NCBI RefSeq assembly: GCF_031457455.1 | Contig: NZ_JAVDWU010000006.1 | Coordinates: forward strand, 248,001 to 312,000 | Length of the DNA stretch: 64,000 nucleotides | Origin: Hydrogenophaga palleronii_A | Lineage (GTDB): Bacteria > Pseudomonadota > Gammaproteobacteria > Burkholderiales > Burkholderiaceae_C | Direction of reading: 5' to 3' | Part shown: one piece after another, positions 44,864 to 54,268 of the stretch | How positions within the stretch are numbered: position 1 is the first letter of the stretch | Layout of the letters: the number at the start of each line of letters is the position of its first letter | The notes under the pieces: model-generated | What the model saw: only the letters and a program-made list of their open reading frames with translations | The model's database searches: none | Told to the model about the DNA's origin: nothing | Program-made: the position numbers and the translations under genes

Positions 44864-46206
44864 TGGGCATTTCCCACTTTGGATGTTTTCGCGCGCGAAG
44901 CACGCACCGTGGCGGGCTTGGCCTTGATCTGCACCGAGGCGGTGTCCATGCTGCCCTTGACAGACTGTCCGCGACAACTGGGCCGGCAATAGAAATCGGC
45001 CTGAGAAAGGTCGGCCACGGTGCCAATGTCCTTGTCGCCCCGGCCAGACAAGTTGACCAGAATGGACTGGTCCGGACGCATGGTCTTGGCCAGCTTCATG
45101 GCGTAGGCGACGGCATGGCTGGACTCAAGCGCCGGAATGATGCCTTCCGTACGGCACAGGTAGTGGAAGGCTTCGAGCGCCTCTGCATCCGTGACGCCCA
45201 CGTACTCGGCGCGACCGATGTCTTTCAGGAAGGCGTGCTCCGGCCCCACACCGGGATAGTCCAGGCCGGCGCTCACGCTGTGAGTTTCGGTGACCTGACC
45301 GTTGTCGTCCTGCAGCACATAGGTGCGGTTGCCATGCAGCACGCCCGGGCTGCCCTTCTGCAGTGAGGCCGAGTGCTTGCCGCTGTCGAGCCCCTCGCCA
45401 GCGGCTTCGACGCCAATCAGGCGGGTAGAGGCGTGATCGATGTAGGGGTAGAAAATGCCCATGGCGTTGCTTCCACCGCCCACGCAGGCCACCACGGCGT
45501 CGGGTTGCTCGCCCTTGCATCCGGCGGTCTTGAGCATCTCGGGCATCTGTACCAGACACTCATTGCCGATCACGCTCTGGAAGTCGCGCACCATCATCGG
45601 GTAAGGGTGAGGTCCGGCCACGGTGCCGATGATGTAAAAAGTGTTGTCCACATTGGCCACCCAGTCGCGCATGGCTTCGTTGAGCGCGTCTTTCAGCGTC
45701 TTGCTGCCGCTGTCGACCGGTACCACGGTGGCGCCCAGCAGCTTCATGCGGTAGACGTTCGGGCTCTGGCGCTTGACGTCTTCGCTGCCCATGTAGACCA
45801 CGCACTCCAGCCCGTAGCGGGCACAGATGGTGGCGGTGGCCACGCCATGTTGCCCTGCCCCGGTCTCGGCGATGATGCGCGGTTTGCCCATGCGCTTGGC
45901 CAGCATGGCCTGGCCAATGGTGTTGTTGACCTTGTGGGCACCGGTGTGGTTGAGGTCTTCGCGCTTGAGGAAGATCTGGGCGCCACCTTGTTCGCGACTC
46001 ATGCGCGCGGCATGGTAAACCGGGCTGGGCCTGCCCACGAAGTGAGCGAGTTCACTCTTGAATTCGGCCAGGAATTCAGGGTCGTTCTGGTACTTGGCGT
46101 ACGCGGCCTTGAGTTCATTGATGGCATGCGTGAGCGTTTCGCTCACGAAGCTGCCGCCGTAGATGCCAAAGTGGCCCTTGGCATCGGGTTGCTGGTAAGT
46201 GGTCAT
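44860..46206 (-). CDS. trpB: Tryptophan synthase subunit beta with C-terminal tail
   Basis: PLP enzyme joining indole and serine. The 448-residue protein has the PLP Lys in LNHTGAHKVNNTIGQA near 91, AETGAGQHGVATAT, and the phosphate loop CVGGGSNAMG. Most TrpB end soon after the SGRGDKD loop and a short YDRPS-like segment; here the chain goes on for roughly 25 more residues rich in Lys, Ser and Ala (SVQIKAKPATVRASRAKTSK). The tail lies just before trpA and looks real, since no frameshift is apparent. Its function is not known. Confidence 0.97.
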   Translation of the reverse strand: MTTYQQPDAKGHFGIYGGSFVSETLTHAINELKAAYAKYQNDPEFLAEFKSELAHFVGRPSPVYHAARMSREQGGAQIFLKREDLNHTGAHKVNNTIGQAMLAKRMGKPRIIAETGAGQHGVATATICARYGLECVVYMGSEDVKRQSPNVYRMKLLGATVVPVDSGSKTLKDALNEAMRDWVANVDNTFYIIGTVAGPHPYPMMVRDFQSVIGNECLVQMPEMLKTAGCKGEQPDAVVACVGGGSNAMGIFYPYIDHASTRLIGVEAAGEGLDSGKHSASLQKGSPGVLHGNRTYVLQDDNGQVTETHSVSAGLDYPGVGPEHAFLKDIGRAEYVGVTDAEALEAFHYLCRTEGIIPALESSHAVAYAMKLAKTMRPDQSILVNLSGRGDKDIGTVADLSQADFYCRPSCRGQSVKGSMDTASVQIKAKPATVRASRAKTSKVGNAQ

Positions 46207-46248
46207 GGGATTCCCGAAAACGGTGGTCCGGGCCTTCCCTGGAGGGAA

Positions 46249-46926
46249 TCAGCCCGAACGGTCGATCAAAGCATCGGCTGCCCGCACGGCAGCCACGAAG
46301 GCGAGCATCTTGGCGCGGTCTTTGATGCCTTTGGACACCTCCACGCCTGAACTCACGTCAACGGCCCAGGGCCGTACGTGTCTGATGCCATCGATCACGT
46401 TTGCAGGCGTGAGTCCACCAGACAAAACGAGGCGAGAGCTGGCGTTTAGATGCGGATGTGACCAAGGGAAAGCCGTCCAGTCGAAAGATTGACCCCCGCC
46501 GCCGTAGCCTTCGACATGGGCGTCGAGGAGGATGGCCTGGGCATCGGAATGATCGAGGGCGTATTTTAGAAGATCAAAGCTGGCTCCGGCAGAACCAGGG
46601 GGAATTCGGGCGGCCCGCAGGTAGGGCCGGACAGCGGCTCTGCAGGCCTCAGGTGTTTCGTCTCCGTGAAACTGGAGCAGGGCATTCGGCACTTCGGCGC
46701 AGGCCCCCTCAATGTGCTCTGGGGATGCGTTGACAAACAACAGCACCGGTGTGACGAAAGCAGGCAGGCGGCGGGCCAGTTCACCCGCACGCTTCGCGGT
46801 GACCGCGCGGGGGCTGGACGCGTAGAGCACGAACCCGATGGCATCAGCGCCCGCTTGGACAGCCGCATCCACGTCCTCTTCGCGGGTGAGGCCACAGATC
46901 TTGATGCGGGTTCGATGGGTCGGCAT
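46249..46926 (-). CDS. trpF: Phosphoribosylanthranilate isomerase
   Basis: Amadori isomerase of tryptophan synthesis, 225 residues. The catalytic Cys is in RIKICGLTREEDVDAAVQAG near 11, with the catalytic Asp in AVDVSSGVEVSKG near 200, and the phosphate-binding SGGLTPANV near 178. It lies between truA and trpB, 42 bases before trpB. Confidence 0.97.
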   Translation of the reverse strand: MPTHRTRIKICGLTREEDVDAAVQAGADAIGFVLYASSPRAVTAKRAGELARRLPAFVTPVLLFVNASPEHIEGACAEVPNALLQFHGDETPEACRAAVRPYLRAARIPPGSAGASFDLLKYALDHSDAQAILLDAHVEGYGGGGQSFDWTAFPWSHPHLNASSRLVLSGGLTPANVIDGIRHVRPWAVDVSSGVEVSKGIKDRAKMLAFVAAVRAADALIDRSG

Positions 46927-47027
46927 GGGGTGCAGAGGTGTCCGGAAATCGGTTGTTTCGATGCATTGGCCCGAACACGGGTACGCAGGAAGCCGAAGCG
47001 CGGAGGAAACCGGAGGGGCTGGATGGC

Positions 47028-47894
47028 TCAGGGGAGCCAGTCAAAGGCAGGCGTGTGCGTGGGGATGTTCAGTGCGTCATCGTAACGCGGCCCCAGGAAA
47101 TAGAGTCCATCAGGGGCAAACGTGGGTGCTGCAGCATCCCTGCTTTTCGCTTGCAGCACTTCGTTCATCCAGCTCACGGGTCGACTGCCGCTCCCGATGG
47201 CCACGAGACAGCCCATGATGTTGCGAATCATGTGGTGCAGGAATGCCGTGGCCTCGAATTCCAGGCGCCAGTAGGCCCCTCGCTGCTCGATGTCGATGCG
47301 CAACATGCGTTTGACGGGTGACAGGGCCTGGCAGCGGGACGCCCGAAACGACGAAAAATCGTGTTCTCCGAGCAGAACCGCCGATGCTTGCCGCATGGCG
47401 TCCAGTTGCAGTGGTCGAAACACCCATCCCACGCGCCGCGCCTCCACACTGGGCCTGACCGGTGACTCCAGCAGCACATAGGCGTAGCGGCGCGACTGCG
47501 CACTGGCGCGCGCATGAAAGGAGGAAGGAACATGCCGTGCCCACTGGACGGCAATGTCTGGGGGCAAAAAACTGTTGGTGCCGCGCACCCAGGCCGTGTC
47601 TGATCGTTCGACCGGGCAATCAAAATGCACCACCTGCATGAGACCGTGCACGCCGGCATCTGTTCGGCCGGCGCACAGGGTGGTCACCTTGTTCAGTGCG
47701 GTGAACTTCGACAAAGCCAGCTCAAGCTGGTCCTGTACGGTTTGACCGCTGGGCTGACTCTGCCAGCCTTCGTAGCTGGCACCGTTGTAGCTGACACCCA
47801 GTGCGATGCGTGCCGACGGAGCGACTGTGGCCTGGTCTGGAGCCGCCCGGCTTTCGTCCACAACCGCCGGGGAGGACGCCGCAGACTCAGGCAA
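47028..47894 (-). CDS. truA: tRNA pseudouridine synthase A
   Basis: Modifies uridines 38-40 of tRNA anticodon stems. The family core begins at RIALGVSYNGASYEGWQSQP, has the catalytic Asp in CAGRTDAGVHG and FLHHMIRNIMGCL near the end. The frame stays open far upstream inside fimV, so the start is uncertain: TTG at 47894, overlapping the fimV stop by 8 bases, gives 288 residues; GTG at 47861 gives 277. Neither has a clear ribosome-binding site, so coupling to fimV translation is likely. Confidence 0.93.
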   Translation of the reverse strand: MPESAASSPAVVDESRAAPDQATVAPSARIALGVSYNGASYEGWQSQPSGQTVQDQLELALSKFTALNKVTTLCAGRTDAGVHGLMQVVHFDCPVERSDTAWVRGTNSFLPPDIAVQWARHVPSSFHARASAQSRRYAYVLLESPVRPSVEARRVGWVFRPLQLDAMRQASAVLLGEHDFSSFRASRCQALSPVKRMLRIDIEQRGAYWRLEFEATAFLHHMIRNIMGCLVAIGSGSRPVSWMNEVLQAKSRDAAAPTFAPDGLYFLGPRYDDALNIPTHTPAFDWLP

Positions 47895-50565
47895 GGTCCG
47901 AAAGGAACGTGCGGGCTTTGGTCTTGAGTGTGCCGGAGGCTTCAGCAAGCACTTCCTCCGCCAGAGAACGGGCGCCTTCCAGGTCTCCGATGGCCCGGAA
48001 CTCTTCGGCCAGCGAAAGCTTGGTATCCAGTGGGCTCTCTTCGGTGACCTGTTCAACGTCGGCCAACGCGGCGTTTGATCCGTCGTCAAGGTCGAGGTTG
48101 AGTTCGTTGAGATCGAATGCCATCAATTCCGCCCCGTTGGCATTGGATGGCTCTTCAACCTGAGGCGCATCCAGATTCAGGGGCATCGAGTCGCTGGCGC
48201 TGAAATCGGGCAGGACTTCGCTTTCATCGAACGTGGGCGCCACTGCGCTGCCCTGTGGGCCCTTTGACGCACGATCAGCTTCAGCAGAGCTTCCCAGGGG
48301 GACGGGTTCAGAAGGGAAGTCGAGATCAAAATCCATGGACTTTGATGCCGGGCCGGCCGCAGGCTCGTCAGGCAGATCGGTCAAGGCTTCGGTGAACTTG
48401 AGATCGTCCATAGCGGAGATGGATTCGCCGCCACTCTGTGCAGGTGCTGCATCAGCGAGTCCTGCGGGTTCGACAGGATCGTCGAAAGAGAAATCGAGAT
48501 CGAGTCCGGAGCCGCCCTGCGCATCTCCGTCGGGGGAAAGCGTGCTGTTGGTGAAGGGCATTGTGTTGAGCGCACCACCGGCCACACCCGCCGCTGCGGC
48601 CAGCTTGACGGCTGGGCTGCCTCCCGGCTGGTAGAGGGGGTTGGACGGGTCGAGTTCCTTGCCCATGTCGCAGGCATGCTCCCATTCAGGACCCTGACCC
48701 TGTGTGAGGTTGTAGGCCTCCGTTGCCACGACCTCAAACGCTTTGGCGTCACGGCGCTTGGCGTAGATCTCCAGCAGCTTCACATGAATCGCTACCCGGG
48801 TGGGGGTGCTGCGCATGGCCTCTTTGAGAATTTCTTCCGCCTGCAGGTCACGCCCATAGGCCAGGTACACGTCGGCTTCTGCGACGGGGTCCACATCACC
48901 CGCGGCATCCAGCTGGCTGGGTGAATACACCATGGAGGATCCGGAAACGCTGGCGTCTGCGGTGTCGATGCGCTGGCCGCCGCTCGAACCGAAGAAGGAG
49001 TCGGGTTGCAGACGGCTTTCGAGGAAGGAGCTGTCCACGCTGGCGCCTTTGTTGCGTTGCCGCAGGCGGTAAAAACCGAGCCCGGCCAGCAAGGCCAGAA
49101 GCGCACCGGCCAGCGGGATGACCAGTGGGTTGTCCCTGATTTTGTCGATCAGGCTTGGTTCATCGGGCAGGGGCGCTGGAACCGGTGCTGGTTTCAGCAC
49201 GGGTGCGGGCGTGACGGGCGGGGCCGGTTCCTGCGGTGCCGCGGCGGGTTCCGCAGGCGGGCCGTCGGTGGCTGCAGCGGGATCAGGGGCAGTGGCAGGC
49301 GCGCCCGGCACCACCACAGCGGGGCCATCTGCTGCACCGGTTGCAGGTGCGCTTCCTTCTGCTGCTGGTGGCGCGGTCGGTGCCGCAGCTGGTGGCGCAG
49401 CCGGTTGCTGCAATTGAGCCAATTCTTCGATGTTTCGGGACAGCTCCGCAGCGCGGTTGGAAGCCTCCTGCGTCTGGCGAGATTGGGCAATCTGCGCTTC
49501 GGGCGCCGCTTGCCCAGGTGCGGCCTCTTTCGAAAGTGTCAGGCGGTCAGGTGCGGTGACCGCAGGGCTGGCGTCCTGTACTTCCGTCTGCACGCTGCCA
49601 GCGGCTTGTCGGTCTGCCTGGCCCACATTGGCTTCTGGGGCTGCGCCGGCAAGGCGGCGTCGGAATTCGTTGAAATCGCGGCTCTGGGCGGCAATGACCT
49701 GGCGCGCTTCTCCTGCACCTATCGCCGAGGCCTCTTCTGCGCTTGGAAGATCAAGGACCACGCCTGCGCGCAATCGGTTGACGTTGTTGCCAATGAAAGC
49801 CCGCGGGTTTGACCTCAGCATGGCGACCAGCATCTGATCGAGCGACACATTGGCTGGCCGGTTGGCTTCTGCAATTCGCCCTGCCGTATCACCCGGTACC
49901 ACGGTGACCTGTGAGCTGGGTTCCGGGGCTTGAGTCGGCGGGAGGCTGGGCGTCGTTGGCGAAGAAGGAGGCAGGACCTGCTGGGTGGTTGGAGCGGCAG
50001 GTGTGGGCGTGGCCGCCGCGGCAGGCGCGGACGGCCTGGCAGGTGCAGAGACACCGGGAGCGACCGGGGCCACGGGCGTTGCCGCGCGCAGCCGGGGTGG
50101 ATCAAACAGCAGCGTGTAGTCACGAACAATGCGACCGGAAGACCAGTTGGCTTCCACGATCAGGTCAACAAACGGCTCCGTGACAGGCCGGGAGCTCGAC
50201 AGCTGGAGATAGGCGCGGCCATCCGCGCGGCGCTGCAAGGTGATCTGGAGGTTGCTCAGTGCGGGGTTGAAGTCCATGCCCGCAGCACTGAAAGCATCGC
50301 CCGACGCCAGCCCCACCGTAAGCGTGGAGGCCTCGTCCGCATTGATTTCGGGAATTTCGATCTGGGCACGCAGGGGCTCGCCCAGCGCCGACTGCACCAC
50401 GATGCGCCCGAGAGCCAGTGCCTGAACATCTGCGTGTTGCGCCAGTCCTGCACAAAGCAGCGCAGCAATCGCAACCGAATGCATCCGCGCTAGACCGCGA
50501 GATTCGGCGCCCACTCTATGGGTTTTGACCGGGAAAGAATGGGTGTGACGGGAGTTGGATGGCAC
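47887..50565 (-). CDS. fimV: FimV-family pilus assembly/polar hub protein
   Basis: An inner-membrane protein of 892 residues linked in the family to type IV pili, twitching and polar organisation. Domains in order: signal segment near 28-48; conserved FimV N-domain (GRIVVQSALGEPLRAQIEIP); Pro/Ala-rich linker; LysM-like peptidoglycan-binding region (VVPGDTAGRIAEANRPANVS near 222); glutamine/proline-rich linkers; one membrane helix near 490-507 (LVIPLAGALLALLAGLGFY); acidic cytoplasmic region; and the C-terminal FimV domain with a TPR-like end (LAEEFRAIGDLEGARSLAEE). The start is GTG at 50565 behind GAGG; an internal ATG at 50484 is an alternative. Confidence 0.93.
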   Translation of the reverse strand: MPSNSRHTHSFPVKTHRVGAESRGLARMHSVAIAALLCAGLAQHADVQALALGRIVVQSALGEPLRAQIEIPEINADEASTLTVGLASGDAFSAAGMDFNPALSNLQITLQRRADGRAYLQLSSSRPVTEPFVDLIVEANWSSGRIVRDYTLLFDPPRLRAATPVAPVAPGVSAPARPSAPAAAATPTPAAPTTQQVLPPSSPTTPSLPPTQAPEPSSQVTVVPGDTAGRIAEANRPANVSLDQMLVAMLRSNPRAFIGNNVNRLRAGVVLDLPSAEEASAIGAGEARQVIAAQSRDFNEFRRRLAGAAPEANVGQADRQAAGSVQTEVQDASPAVTAPDRLTLSKEAAPGQAAPEAQIAQSRQTQEASNRAAELSRNIEELAQLQQPAAPPAAAPTAPPAAEGSAPATGAADGPAVVVPGAPATAPDPAAATDGPPAEPAAAPQEPAPPVTPAPVLKPAPVPAPLPDEPSLIDKIRDNPLVIPLAGALLALLAGLGFYRLRQRNKGASVDSSFLESRLQPDSFFGSSGGQRIDTADASVSGSSMVYSPSQLDAAGDVDPVAEADVYLAYGRDLQAEEILKEAMRSTPTRVAIHVKLLEIYAKRRDAKAFEVVATEAYNLTQGQGPEWEHACDMGKELDPSNPLYQPGGSPAVKLAAAAGVAGGALNTMPFTNSTLSPDGDAQGGSGLDLDFSFDDPVEPAGLADAAPAQSGGESISAMDDLKFTEALTDLPDEPAAGPASKSMDFDLDFPSEPVPLGSSAEADRASKGPQGSAVAPTFDESEVLPDFSASDSMPLNLDAPQVEEPSNANGAELMAFDLNELNLDLDDGSNAALADVEQVTEESPLDTKLSLAEEFRAIGDLEGARSLAEEVLAEASGTLKTKARTFLSDLA

Positions 50566-50595
50566 TTGAACCTCGACGTAAAAATCCGAGAAATG

Positions 50596-50624
50596 ACCTT
50601 AACATCAACGCATTACAGTGACAA
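50596..50624 (-). promoter_or_regulatory. Promoter of fimV
   Basis: Read on the reverse strand: TTGTCA (50624-50619), 17 bases, TAAGGT (50601-50596). It predicts a start near 50589 and a leader of about 25 bases before the GTG start codon. Confidence 0.55.
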
Positions 50625-50675
50625 GCTGAGAATCCGCTTGAGTTTCATTGCCTGCCTTCCGTCGCCATCGACCAT

Positions 50676-50707
50676 CCATTCACGTTGCAACTTTGCAACG
50701 TGAATGG
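50676..50707. repeat. Perfect 15-bp inverted repeat between asd and fimV
   Basis: CCATTCACGTTGCAA is followed by CT and then its exact reverse complement. The arms are too close for an easy RNA loop at the centre but the stem is otherwise perfect. There is no T-run on either strand, so a DNA-binding site or cruciform is as likely as a terminator. It lies 3' of asd and upstream of the fimV promoter. Confidence 0.75.
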
Positions 50708-50746
50708 CTCGGGACGGGTTGTATCACCTCTGCCATCTTGAAACAT

Positions 50747-51877
50747 TCAGGCGGCCAGCAGGATTCGAAGCATGCGACGCAAAGGTTCCGCGGCGCCCCA
50801 GAGCAACTGGTCGCCGATGGTAAACGCACCCACATATTCAGGCCCCATGGCGAGCTTGCGGATGCGACCCACGGGGATGGTCATGGTGCCCGTGACGGCA
50901 ACCGGTGTCAGGTCACGGACGGTGTCTTCGCGGGTGTTCGGCACGACCTTCACCCATGCGTTGTCTTCGGCGATCATGGCTTCCAGATCGGCCAGCGGCA
51001 CATCCTTTTTGAGTTTGAATGTGAGGGCCTGGCTGTGGCAGCGCATGGCACCGACGCGAACACAGAACCCATCCACCGGGATGGCCGCTGAGCCGAAGGC
51101 CTCGCCTTGGCCCAGGATCTTGTTGGTTTCTGCCATGCCCTTCCATTCTTCCTTGGACATGCCATTGCCAAGATCCTTGTCGATCCAGGGGATCAAGGAG
51201 CCACCCAGTGGCACACCGAAATGGGCGGTCTCGGCGTTTGTGAGGGAGCGCTGCTTGGCGATCACCTTGCGGTCGATCTCAAGAATGGCGCTCTTGGGAT
51301 CGTCCAGCAGGGCTTTGACTTCCTGGTGGAGCGTGCCATATTGGGTGAGCAATTCGCGCATGTGCTGCGCGCCACCACCAGACGCCGCCTGATAGGTCTG
51401 GGTGCTCATCCATTCCACCAGCCCAGCCTTGTACAGGGCGCCCACACCCATGAGCATGCAGCTCACCGTGCAGTTGCCGCCAACCCAGTTCTTGCCGCCG
51501 TTGGCGAGAGCGTCCTTGATCACCGGCATGTTGACCGGGTCGAGAATGATGACGGCGTCCTTTTCCATGCGCAGGGTGGACGCGGCGTCGATCCAGTGGC
51601 CGTTCCAGCCGGCGGCGCGCAGCTTTGGGAACACCTCGCTGGTGTAGTCGCCACCCTGGGCGGTGATGATGATGTCGCAACGCTTCAGGGCAGCGAGGTC
51701 GTGCGCGTCCTGCAGCCTGGTTTCGTTCTTCGCCATCGCTGGCGCCTGGCCACCGGCATTCGATGTGGAGAAAAACAGGGGTTCGATGTGATCAAAGTCT
51801 TTCTCTTCGATCATGCGGTCCATCAACACCGAGCCCACCATGCCGCGCCAGCCCACCAGGCCTACCAACTTGCTCAT
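50747..51877 (-). CDS. asd: Aspartate-semialdehyde dehydrogenase
   Basis: Reduces aspartyl phosphate to the semialdehyde at the branch to lysine, threonine, methionine and diaminopimelate. The 376-residue protein has VGLVGWRGMVGSVLMDRM near 4-21, the active-site Cys in GGNCTVSCMLMGVG near 133-137 and the His in RVGAMRCHSQALTFKLKK. AAAGGG precedes the ATG. It follows the leu genes, typical of betaproteobacteria. Confidence 0.97.
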   Translation of the reverse strand: MSKLVGLVGWRGMVGSVLMDRMIEEKDFDHIEPLFFSTSNAGGQAPAMAKNETRLQDAHDLAALKRCDIIITAQGGDYTSEVFPKLRAAGWNGHWIDAASTLRMEKDAVIILDPVNMPVIKDALANGGKNWVGGNCTVSCMLMGVGALYKAGLVEWMSTQTYQAASGGGAQHMRELLTQYGTLHQEVKALLDDPKSAILEIDRKVIAKQRSLTNAETAHFGVPLGGSLIPWIDKDLGNGMSKEEWKGMAETNKILGQGEAFGSAAIPVDGFCVRVGAMRCHSQALTFKLKKDVPLADLEAMIAEDNAWVKVVPNTREDTVRDLTPVAVTGTMTIPVGRIRKLAMGPEYVGAFTIGDQLLWGAAEPLRRMLRILLAA

Positions 51878-52405
51878 TTCAACGCCCTTTCAAGTTAAAA
51901 AACAGTGTCGACCGACCTGTTCCCCCCGGCTCGTCTGGCCAGGGAGGGCGCACGACGAACCAGGCTGGATCAGCCCTTAATGGTCGTGGTTTTGATGGAG
52001 ATTGCGCGCGACGCCACATCCACCAGGGCGGTGGATGCACTGTTCAACGGGAACGGGCGGGCGGCAAACATAGCGCAGGATTGTAGCTGATGCCTTATGG
52101 AGGGAGGCTGGCGCCCGATCGCCGGCCACAAAATAGGCAACCCTGGGTTGCCCTTTTGCGCCAGCGCGATGGCCCGAAGTGATCAGCCTAGGTGCTCCAC
52201 CGCGCAGCGCGCGACCCACGACGAATAAAACGGTCCAGCCCAGGGGCACCGCCGGGCCGGCTTTGCCGGACGGCCAGTGCCGCCCCCTTGAGGGGGCTGA
52301 GGGCTGCGGCTCCAAGCCTGCCTGCGCAGGCTTGGACAGCCCGAAGAAGCATCGACTCTGGCGATGCTGCGGCCTACAAGGCACGCGAAGCGGCGCGGGG
52401 GTGTT
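51878..52405. other. Gap between leuB and asd dominated by GC-rich hairpins
   Basis: The 528 bases hold no credible gene. The part near asd (51878-52180) has no feature I can name beyond the AT-poor upstream region; an asd promoter must be here. The rest is the hairpin cluster annotated as repeat copy d. Confidence 0.6.
52194..52400. repeat. GC-rich hairpin repeat cluster, copy d
   Basis: At least four hairpins in a row: CCGGCTTTGCCGG (52257-52269), CCCCCTTGAGGGGG (52283-52296), CCAAGCCTGC paired with GCAGGCTTGG (52312-52335), and AGCATCG paired with CGATGCT (52348-52368). It is the longest copy of the dispersed family and lies directly after the leuB stop. Confidence 0.65.
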
Positions 52406-53476
52406 TCATTTCAGCGCTTTGACCACCGCATCGCCCATTTCCGCCGTGCCCACCTTGGTGGTACCTTCGCTATGGATGTCTGGCGTGCGCAGGCCTTGCG
52501 CGAGCACTTTCTGCACAGCGGCTTCAATGCGTTGCGCCGCAGCTTCCTGGTTCAGGCTGAAGCGCAGCATCATGGCCGCGCTCAAGATGGTGGCCAGGGG
52601 ATTGGCAATACCTTTGCCGGCGATGTCGGGGGCACTGCCATGACTGGGTTCGTAAAGACCCTGGCCGCTCGAGTTGAGCGAAGCGGAAGGCAGCATGCCG
52701 ATGGAGCCGGTCAGCATCGATGCTTCGTCCGACAGGATGTCACCAAACATGTTGCCGGTGACCACCACGTCGAACGCTTTGGGCGCCTTGACCAACTGCA
52801 TCGCGGCGTTGTCCACGTACATGTGCTCCAGCGCCACGTCCGGGTATTCCTTGTGCACGTCGGTGACCACGTCTTTCCAGAACTGGAAGGTTTCCAGCAC
52901 GTTGGCCTTGTCGACGCTGGTGACCTTCTTGTTGCGCTTGCGGGCGGCTTCGAATGCCACGCGGGCAATGCGTTCGATCTCGGGGCGGCTGTAGCGCATG
53001 GTGTCGAAGGCTTCTTCGGCGCCGGGGAAATGGCCATCGGTGGCCACCCGACGGCCGCGTGGCTGGCCGAAATAGATGTCGCCCGTGAGCTCGCGGATGA
53101 TCAGGATGTCGAGGCCGGAAATCAGTTCCGGCTTGAGGCTCGAGGCACCCACCAGCTGTTCGTAGCAGATCGCGGGCCGGAAGTTGGCAAACAGGCCCAG
53201 GTGCTTGCGCAAACCCAGGATGGCCTGTTCGGGGCGCAGGGGGCGGTCGAGCTTGTCGTATTTCCAGTCGCCCACCGCTCCAAACAGGATGGCGTCGGAC
53301 GCCTTGGCCAGGTTCAGGGTGGCATCGGGCAGCGGGTGGCCGTGCGCCTCGTAAGCGGCGCCGCCCACCAGTGCGGATTCCATCTCGAAGGATAGATCGA
53401 GCGCATTGAGAACCTTGACGGCTTCTGCGACGATTTCGATGCCGATGCCGTCACCGGGGAGAACTGCGATTTTCAT
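52406..53476 (-). CDS. leuB: 3-isopropylmalate dehydrogenase
   Basis: Oxidative decarboxylation of 3-isopropylmalate in leucine synthesis, 356 residues. MKIAVLPGDGIGIEIV starts the protein; RELTGDIYFG, the Lys-Asp in VTSVDKANVLE near 191, NMFGDILSDEASML and YEPSHGSAPDIAGKG are conserved substrate and NAD sites. It is downstream of leuD, separated by a GC-rich repeat. Confidence 0.98.
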   Translation of the reverse strand: MKIAVLPGDGIGIEIVAEAVKVLNALDLSFEMESALVGGAAYEAHGHPLPDATLNLAKASDAILFGAVGDWKYDKLDRPLRPEQAILGLRKHLGLFANFRPAICYEQLVGASSLKPELISGLDILIIRELTGDIYFGQPRGRRVATDGHFPGAEEAFDTMRYSRPEIERIARVAFEAARKRNKKVTSVDKANVLETFQFWKDVVTDVHKEYPDVALEHMYVDNAAMQLVKAPKAFDVVVTGNMFGDILSDEASMLTGSIGMLPSASLNSSGQGLYEPSHGSAPDIAGKGIANPLATILSAAMMLRFSLNQEAAAQRIEAAVQKVLAQGLRTPDIHSEGTTKVGTAEMGDAVVKALK

Positions 53477-53523
53477 AGTGGTTGGGTAGAGATGAAGGGG
53501 TTCTTGTCGAGGTTACCGTGGAA

Positions 53524-53600
53524 CCGGCTTGCCGGGCCACTGGCAACGCCCCTTGAGGGGGAGACGCCGCAGGCGGTGCGGGGGGGGATCGGTCTCGCGG
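53524..53600. repeat. GC-rich hairpin repeat, copy e
   Basis: AACCGGCTTGCCGGGCC followed by CCCCTTGAGGGG (53549-53560) and GACGCCGCAGGCGGTG. The layout matches copies a and d. It fills the gap between leuD and leuB and may dampen transcription or protect the mRNA. Confidence 0.65.
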
Positions 53601-53611
53601 CGTGGTGTCGA

Positions 53612-54256
53612 TCACATCGTCTTGGCGAGCCAGGGCTTGGTGGTCAGACGCTCTTTTTCGAAGGCTGCAATCTTGTCTTTGTGGCGCAGCGTCAAACCGA
53701 TGTCATCCAGGCCATTGATCAGACAGTATTTGCGGAAGGCCTGGACGTCGAACGGGATTTCTTCACCCTGCGCCTTGACGATTACCTGGCGCTCCAGGTC
53801 GATGGTGAGCTGGTAGCCAGGGAAGGCCGCCACCTCGTTGAACAGTTGGTCGACGGTGGCTTCGGGCAACTGGATAGGCAGTAGTCCGTTCTTGAAGCAG
53901 TTGTTGAAAAAGATGTCGGCAAAGCTGGGCGCGATGACGGCGCGAAAGCCGTACTGGTCGATGGCCCAGGGTGCGTGTTCGCGGCTGGAGCCGCAACCGA
54001 AATTGCGGCGTGCGAGCAGGATGGAAGCGCCCTGGTAGCGCGGCTGGTTCAGCACGAAGTCGGGGTTGGGCTTGCGGGTCGCGGGATCCTGGCCAGGCTC
54101 GCCCTTGTCCAGGTAGCGCCATTCGTCGAACAGGTTCGGGCCAAAGCCCGTCTTGCGAATCGACTTGAGGAATTGCTTGGGAATGATGGCGTCGGTGTCG
54201 ACGTTTTCGCGGTCCATGGGGGCCACGATGCCTTGGTGAAGGGTGAACTTTTGCAT
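53612..54256 (-). CDS. leuD: 3-isopropylmalate dehydratase small subunit
   Basis: Small subunit of isopropylmalate isomerase, 214 residues. MQKFTLHQGIVAPMDRENVDT, TDAIIPKQFLK and ILLARRNFGCGSSREHAPWA near 76-95 are the swivelling-domain substrate loops. It acts with LeuC encoded upstream on the same strand, with the repeat lipoprotein gene inserted between them. Confidence 0.98.
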   Translation of the reverse strand: MQKFTLHQGIVAPMDRENVDTDAIIPKQFLKSIRKTGFGPNLFDEWRYLDKGEPGQDPATRKPNPDFVLNQPRYQGASILLARRNFGCGSSREHAPWAIDQYGFRAVIAPSFADIFFNNCFKNGLLPIQLPEATVDQLFNEVAAFPGYQLTIDLERQVIVKAQGEEIPFDVQAFRKYCLINGLDDIGLTLRHKDKIAAFEKERLTTKPWLAKTM

Positions 54257-54268
54257 GGTATTGGGGAG

